A stretch of DNA of 64,000 nucleotides. Origin: Sympetrum striolatum. Lineage: Eukaryota; Arthropoda; Insecta; Odonata; Libellulidae. The stretch spans positions 105,839,657 to 105,903,656 of the forward strand of contig OX388343.1 of assembly GCA_947579665.1 (NCBI GenBank), written 5' to 3'. This document shows positions 57,793 through 64,000 of this stretch, piece by piece. A program made the translations under genes and the position numbers. The notes under the pieces are model-generated. The model did not search any database and had not been told where the DNA came from. It was given only the letters and a program-made list of their open reading frames with translations. Position 1 is the first letter of the stretch. The number at the start of each line of letters is the position of its first letter.

Positions 57793-57963
57793 ACGTAAGT
57801 GTGAAATTCGCTCGGGAAACGCCAAGAGAGCGATCTTTCGTAAAAACAGACCAACGCGAAACATTCGCAGGAGCTTTAGCATGTGGGTATTTTATGTATC
57901 CATTTTTCTTATTGGACGCTTGCGGTTTAATTTTAGTATCTATATTAGTATTTAGTACTAAAA

Positions 57964-58352
57964 ATGGCATTGGACATATCATCAGACGAAGAGGATCATT
58001 TCTTTTTCGCTCGTTCAGAAGACGATGACAGAGAAAGGTGAATGGGTTTATATATTAATGATTAATTTTAAAATTTAATTTACAATTGTTAAAGCTTATG
58101 TATAACTCGATAAATTTTAAAACATTTCCACAGAAAAAGAATATGGGTACATAAAATATACGAAGAGCTGGAAACAAAGGGAAAATTTTACACTCTCATG
58201 CCAAGGTTACGGCAGGACGAGAAAAGATTTAACATTTACTTTCGTATGAGAAGTGAAAGTTTTTATGAAATTTTAAATTTAATACAAAACGATATTTGGG
58301 AGGGGCACACCAATATCCGTGATCCAATTTCTCCCGAGGAACGACTAGCAAT
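57964..58352 (+). pseudogene. Harbinger transposase exons 1 and 2, truncated by retroelement insertion (copy B)
   Basis: Exon 1 runs from an ATG at 57964 to 58037 and encodes an acidic start (SSDEEDHFFF, RSEDDDRE). The donor is AG/GTGAAT and the acceptor TTTCCACAG ends at 58133. Exon 2 continues in phase with KRIWVHKIYEELETKGKFYT, MPRLRQDEKRFNIYFRM and SPEERLAIT. These are the conserved N-terminal features of PIF/Harbinger nucleases. After LAIT the sequence changes into other sequence leading to the Penelope remnant, so the DDE triad is absent. This part of copy B is better preserved than copy A. Confidence 0.8.
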
Positions 58353-58516
58353 AACCCATGATAAGGTGGCTTCTATTCTTGAGGAATAGTTTCTATTAAA
58401 GCCTTCTTTCTATTTTATTGCTTGAAAGTGAGCAGTTTGACCGTGTATTTTGATAGAATCGTGGTTGGGTTGTTGAATAGAAACAAAGTAACTTATTCAG
58501 AAACAAGAATTGTCTG

Positions 58517-59881
58517 CCAAGTCGTCTCCTGTCTATAAACTGGCTGAAAAATTGAATACTGTTATCCGTAATGCGATTAACTTCAAACCTGCATTTGGAA
58601 TATCGAGTTCTATAGACGAGATATTTATCTACCCTCTACTTCCATAAAGGTGCCACTTTAGTGTCCTTCGATGAGTGCAATTTATTTCCTTCCATTCCAG
58701 TTGATGAAACTCCTAGAATACTTTGCTCACTGCTCAAACGAAGGGGTCTTAATAATCAAACTGTTGCGGAATTCATGTGTTTAGTGAAATTGTGTGTGTT
58801 GGAAAATTATTTCCAGTTTAATAATCAATTCTTCTTGCAAAATGAAGGACTAGCAATAGGATCTCCACTTTCACCTTTACTTGCCGAGATATTTATGAAT
58901 CATATCGAGGAGAAACTGTTTTACTCAGAGTATGGACTTGTGAAAAACATTTTTCTTTGGAAACGCAATTAGATGATTTGTTTTGTGTGTGGGAGGGGAC
59001 AGCCCCTCAAATCTCTCAACCCCTCAGTTTCCTCAATCCTCTTAATCCTAAAATACATTTCACGTATGAACATGAAGCTAATGGTGTACTTAATGTCTTG
59101 GATTTATCTATATGTGTTAAAGCTTCCTTTGAAATATTTAGGAAAGATTCTAATACTGACCATGTGATCCCATCCGATTCGTTCCATCACTATTCCCATA
59201 AACACGCCAGTTTCCACTCCCTAATCCACCGCCTTTTAAATGTCCCTCTCTCCCCCGAAGCTATTTCCAATGAACTGTCCACCATTAAAGCCATAGCCCG
59301 GAGCAATGGTTACTCTGAAGAATTTGTGGATAAACTTTTACGGAAGAACACCAGGAGAATTGCCTCTGCCTCCATCTTTCCAACCCTTTATCCTTATGAT
59401 GATCCCAAGATAAAATGGGTGAAGCTGCCGTTTCTGGGAAATATTCCCTATGAAATCTCCAACCTTCTCCTGAAGAACTTGATGGCTTCATTCTATAATA
59501 TGTACTTCCAACCTACATCGCTCCTTATCTAAGGTTAAGGATAAAACGGATCCCTCTGCACTATCGGGGGTCTACGAGATGCAGTGTGACAATTGCCCGC
59601 TTCGATACAGAGGTCAGAGCGGGAGATCTGTAAAGACAAGGGCCCAGGAACACATACGGTGCTACCGACTAAAGAACCCAACAACCTCATCCTTTGCAGC
59701 CCACCTTCTGGAGAGTGGACACAGCAGTTCCTTTTCGCCGAAAATCCTCCACCGAGAACCAAAGGGGAGAAAGCTGGACGCACTAGAAATAATAGAAATA
59801 ACTTCTTCAGAAAATCTAACAAATGAATATACATTTCCAAATCCTTCTCCTCTCCTTACCCTCCCCTCGAAGTTCCTCTGA
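58517..59881 (+). pseudogene. Penelope-like reverse transcriptase and GIY-YIG endonuclease, copy B
   Basis: Same order of segments as 26570-27930 and the same missing base at the catalytic box (about 58965-58969), so this lesion predates the unit duplication. Copy B has an additional 4-base insertion (ATATGTACTTCC against ATACTTCC, near 59500). It separates the thumb part (58957-59532) from the GIY-YIG part (59579-59881), which in copy A form one frame. Confidence 0.85.
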
Positions 59882-61793
59882 CGATATATATTGCTGCTAC
59901 CTCCCTTACTCCCTCACCAGATGATGGCTTTTGCGCCAGAACTGGTCGTGAATAAATTCCAATAATGTGGATGCTTTTATTCTCTACATTCAGAAACCTT
60001 GAAGATCGGATACATCAATTAATATTTTGTCTCGAAACTTAGTCCTCACTGACAGCAAATCAGCAGACAAGGAATCCCTTCTTCACAAAGATCTTCTTAT
60101 CTTCTTCTACAAACGTCAGCCTTCATTCCAACTGATCGAAAATCTTCAAAATATAAGTTACAGGAAATATTTTATTTTTCGTGTGACTCAGAAAAATTAT
60201 CTAGGATATTATTATTAGGAATGTTGTGAAATAATCATAAGATGATCCATATTCCGCTACAACTTTATTCCATATCTCGACTTTTTTACTACTTGTTTTT
60301 ATAACAAGGATTGTCCAGGCTAAATACCGTAAAATACTGCTTAAATACTTATATGGGCTATCTCGTGGCCGACATTTCTCAAAGTTTTTATATTCTATAC
60401 CAGAGTCGCGGGACGTGGGATTGCGGGACGCGGGAGACGCGGGCCGCGCACACCGCGGTGTGCTCGCTTCGGTATTCCGCCATGCAAAAAAAATCCCGCG
60501 CGAATTTCTCTCCCGCTTCGCGTCCCGCGCCGGTGTGTGCAGGCCTTTATTCATCCTACGCCTCACCTTAAGGAAAACAGCTAATCTTTTCTTAAGTATT
60601 CCCTATTGATCATTAAATTTCCTTTCCCTTTGCTTTTGCGATATGCCTTTGTGACCGTAATATCTTGATAAGACGTGCCATTTTTAGGGGTACTTAATCA
60701 AAATTGATCTTCAGTTATTATATTTCATACAATGCATACAATACACTCCCATGTTCTAATAGAGGGAAGCTGACTCTATCATTTTTTAAGTGCAACATAA
60801 ATATTTGTTGATTAAGTTCAGCCATTATTACCTTCCAAAACTGCGACTCCTACATGTTAATTCCATTTTAAACCATCATTGAACGTAAACTTTAATTTTA
60901 TAATATATTTTCTTATGCGAATTAATTCTCTCATACGTATTATGAGTAATATATTTGTTTAACTCAATGCTTTTCTTATATTTATTCATTTATAAATCTT
61001 ACTGCAATATGAAAAAATATCTGGTGGTATTCGTCACACCTCAACCTCAATCTTTAAACACAACAAAATATTTACAACAAACTTATTGCAATAAGCAAGG
61101 TCTTACGCATACCTTAAAACTTGCTTACAAGCTAACATGTTATTAATTTATTCTATATGTGAATGCATAATATCAACAGCCCACTCCAAACATTGCATAA
61201 ACGTTTACGGATAGTTTCAGAGTTAAAAGTAAGTATTACTTCTCAAATAAAATATTTATGAACTGAGCTCCACAATATCCACAATACAATTGCATACAAA
61301 ATCAGAATGATGTTATGATTACGTACAATATTATTAATTACGTATATTCGTTCCATTTATTAAATAACTATTTGAATTTTTCTCTAAACTCCTATTTTCT
61401 TTTCGATAAATTATCAATATTTGGCTGTATCTATTTATGTAATAGTTACCTAAATCCGACTACTAATTTGCTCATGCAATCGTCTCGATTTTATTCTGGA
61501 AACGAATATTCGTTCAAGTAATTGCATCACGTGAGGATTCTCTAAAGCAATTTGTGAGATAGAGACCGACACCTTTTTATTTGGAATAAGAATAATGCCA
61601 TAATCCAATTGGCATTCAAGGGACGGGAAGGACACAAAACTGCGTGTGAAAGATCGTAGAGCCGATGAAAAAACTTAATTAGTCAAAACGGGTTTTAACT
61701 TTTGCTTTGCTTTAATTAATCAGCTTCACCTAAACCTTAACAAAAAGTATAATAGTCGTTAGTTAAACCTTTACTAATATTTGAAATTATTAT

Positions 61794-61943
61794 CACCATA
61801 AGTACCTGAATTAATCCCAGTGTTATAATGCCTAGATTAGTGGCCGAAAAGCAAGCTCCGCGAGCCACTAGCGGCTCTTTGTCTCCTTGAGAATGGCTCT
61901 TCCATAAAATATTAGGTGCTGGCATACACTTACAGTGTGATTA
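61794..61943. mobile_element. Short hAT-like MITE, only in copy C
   Basis: About 150 bases absent from the equivalent place in copy B (near 29858). Its centre reads GCGAGCCACTAGCGGCTCTT, phrasing I associate with non-autonomous hAT (Charlie-like) elements. ATTATTA occurs on both sides as a possible 7-8 bp duplication, and the ends CACCATAAGT and ACTTACAGTGTG are imperfect inverted repeats. Classification is tentative. Confidence 0.5.
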
Positions 61944-62280
61944 TTAGTTAGTGGTGACTGGTTTTTATATATTATGTGGCTACAGAAATGAAGCAAAGAT
62001 CGGAGAGAGAAAGCAAGAGTGAATTTAAATTTGAATAGACTGAAATTCCGCATTTATTCCAAATATAAATGGCCTTCCTATTTGGTTTATTTTTGTGGAA
62101 TAATTGGCAGACGACAAAAAATTAAATATGGAGAGACACATAACTCCCAAAAACGTTTTAAATAGTACTACACATTTTAAGGTAGGTAGAATGTTTAGAA
62201 TTAATCCCACTAGCTACTTGGCGCGAGATAAAATGTCAAACTGGTATGCTTCACACCTTATGCCGACTACACCGTCTGGA

Positions 62281-62326
62281 GGCATAAATAAAAGTCAATT
62301 CCCAAGACTTGACTTTTATTTATGCC
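62281..62326. repeat. Perfect 18-bp inverted repeat with ten-base loop (copy C)
   Basis: Identical to 30199-30244, although neighbouring bases differ between the copies (for example ACAGCATCTG against ACACCGTCTG just upstream). Confidence 0.85.
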
Positions 62327-62624
62327 ATTGGCAGGTGAAATCTGCTGGACCACTATTCCTTGTCCAAGACATCCCTCTTTTGTTTGCGGATTTTTCACAA
62401 ATATAAGTACAATATAAATGCCGAAATAATTACATACAGCAATTTAACAGATGGCAGTAGAGTATCTAAGAATACATCATATATCCCTGCATTCTTCTAT
62501 ATCCAATCAACTAAAATAACTTCAGTTTCTTTTGCTAGGAAGAGTGGTGTTAAAGACAAATAACACGACCTAGTTTTATTATGGACTCTGGAAAGAGTAA
62601 AGGAAACAAACTAAAGTAAAGATA

Positions 62625-64000
62625 TTTATAATGTCAGAGATTGTTTGCGAAAGCAAGATCTTGAACTAGTGAAATGAGCCTAAGGTAAAAATGGCACGAA
62701 TCAGTTTATTCCACTGTTGAAAATATCTGAAGAATGGAAGTAATTGGAATTTGAGTAAGAATAGACCTTGAGGTGTCTCTTGAACTTAATTTATGTACTT
62801 CAGCTCAGCTAACAAAAAGAAGAAAATGAAAGTAAGCTAATCTAACAATAAGTAAATAGGAAAACATTGAAAGTGATAATAGAACTGCGACGGAAGGGAT
62901 GAAAGGGAAAACATTACTTTCATACTTTCAGCTGAGATAAATTGCATCTTACTACTGATGTTCTTTCTCTGGTAGCTATATCGTCATTCCCATTAATTAT
63001 TGCTCATATTTAAAAATATAGAAGCATGCATAATTAATGGACTATATTACAATAATTCAAGGAAATTTTCCCCTTTCTACTCCTTACAATTATCCATCCT
63101 ATCATCATTAACAAAAATTTACTGATCTAAACCCCAACATTTAAAAATAAATTTTTAAATCAAGAGTAATCAAGAGTAAATGAAGACTTCTTTTCATATA
63201 CAATCAAATTAAAATTCCCATAAGATTACCTGTTCAAATTGTGAACATTTCTGTAAACTAACCTATCATTATTATTTCTTCTGACATAAAACATCCTTCG
63301 TATGAGTTATATGATATTTATTAATTCAGTATATTAAACAATGAGCTTAACTTAATTATCAAAATATTCTTTGAAGGTAACTATACCATTTCAAGCATGA
63401 GTGATCATTTTCACTCAGCCTTATGAGTTTATGAAACTTGTACCAACAATTTTAGATCTTCTTTTCTTTAAAGCAAATACATATGTTGTCATATTTTAAT
63501 TGAATTACATGAATGCAAACGTCAATGGAATCCTGTACTGTTGTTTGTCTTTGAGTACTGTCACCAGGATTGCAAAATACTCATGGTTCACTCTTTCATG
63601 CCATTACAAAAGATAACGATTTTCTTTTCAAAGAAGTGTAAAGATAAATTTATAAAATCTAATTTACTTAAATTCTTGATTTTTTTTATACCTCCCTCAA
63701 ACATTTGACAAATCAAAAGTCTTTGTTGTCTCACAAGAAATATTTGTACTTTCATTATAATAATTTTTAAATACTCTACTGCCCTCAGTTGAAACACTGG
63801 CTTCTATGTTTTCATAATTATTTCTAACTCAAATATTGTTACCTTTTTCATATTACATAATTCGGATTTCCGGCAATATGCATAGTGTTAGTGTTTGCTC
63901 CTTTTGCTGAAGAATCTAAGCGTTAACCCCTGAAGTGAATTTGCTTATCCTAGCACCAATGCTCCTGATTTTTTCATCAGTATCTGATCAATTAAAGCAT
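62625..64000. other. Unit sequence to window end, no gene seen
   Basis: Collinear with 32724-34060 of copy B, with scattered substitutions and a small local tandem duplication (AATCAAGAGT near 63165). The empty TA site of the pogo insertion is at 62623-62624. Confidence 0.6.

Larger units (their letters stand above)
57602..60546 (+). mobile_element. PIF/Harbinger element with nested Penelope and SINE insertions (copy B)
   Basis: It is bounded by TTA at 57599-57601 and 60547-60549. Its inverted ends AGGCCTGCACACACCGGCGC and complement are uninterrupted, unlike in copy A. It contains two transposase exons, the Penelope pseudogene (58517-59881) and, near the left end, a SINE. The segment 60000-60420 after the Penelope part is presumably Harbinger 3' sequence. 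Its minus strand has a short region (KVEIWNKVVAEYGSS) vaguely like a Myb/MADF helix. Confidence 0.88.
29012..60924 (+). repeat. Tandem unit, copy B (about 31.9 kb)
   Basis: It is collinear with copy A. Useful anchors are 3348 with 35288, 13171 with 40660, 20335 with 44965, 22463 with about 51560, and 27010 with 58957. Its extra length over A is nearly explained by three B-only insertions (pogo, copia, DUF4806 element) less the A-only blocks. The junction into copy C at 60915-60930 reads like the A/B junction at 29002-29017, so the units are arranged head to tail without spacer. Confidence 0.9.
60925..64000 (+). repeat. Tandem unit, copy C (first 3.1 kb)
   Basis: This follows copy B base by base from 29012 to about 34060, apart from small indels, the absence of the pogo insertion and a private insertion of about 150 bp near 61794. 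It stays with B across the block that copy A has replaced (866-3340), so B and C carry the shared state and A is the derived one there. The copy continues past the window. Confidence 0.9.

Overview
AT-rich eukaryotic DNA, most likely from an arthropod (probably an insect). The evidence is a copia-type LTR retrotransposon whose primer-binding site matches the anticodon arm of initiator tRNA-Met (the half-tRNA priming known for insect copia), together with Penelope-like, PIF/Harbinger, hAT and pogo/Tigger elements and LINE remnants. I find no conventional host gene, rRNA gene, functional tRNA gene or CRISPR array. The species cannot be named from the sequence.

The main structure is a head-to-tail tandem array of a roughly 30 kb unit: copy A (229-29011), copy B (29012-60924) and the start of copy C (60925 to the window end). 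The copies differ by scattered substitutions and by large blocks, most of which I can read as occupied versus empty transposon sites. A-only blocks are a 4.37 kb long-inverted-repeat element carrying a Penelope remnant (4729-9098), a 2.9 kb stretch containing a Harbinger fossil (17425-20328), a 1.12 kb hAT (24828-25951) and a 2.5 kb replacement (866-3340). B-only blocks are a pogo/Tigger deletion derivative (30543-32721), an apparently intact copia element with matching LTRs (46046-50491), a 3.69 kb DNA element carrying a spliced DUF4806 gene (52437-56125) and a tRNA-derived SINE (57639-57792). By hand arithmetic these blocks account for nearly all of the 3.1 kb length difference between A and B.

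Features shared by A and B, and so older than the duplication, are: a Harbinger element split by a frameshifted Penelope-like retroelement (24818-28618; 57602-60546); a minus-strand LINE reverse transcriptase fossil (22440-24200; 51535-56990, interrupted in B); two related repeats ending in a hairpin (9102-9905 and 15740-16240, with B counterparts); tRNA-like sequence (13827, 41317); and a 1.3 kb tract (12791-14100; 40281-41590) far more similar between copies than its surroundings.

The only apparently complete protein gene is the 1326-codon copia gag-pol. The most unusual item is the DUF4806 element: at least four exons with matching splice phases on the minus strand, inside an insertion with CCCTACAAACC inverted ends, a 2-bp TT duplication and end-proximal clusters of an AAATCTAGATTT-like motif. 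All homology calls come from reading motifs by eye; no database search was run.
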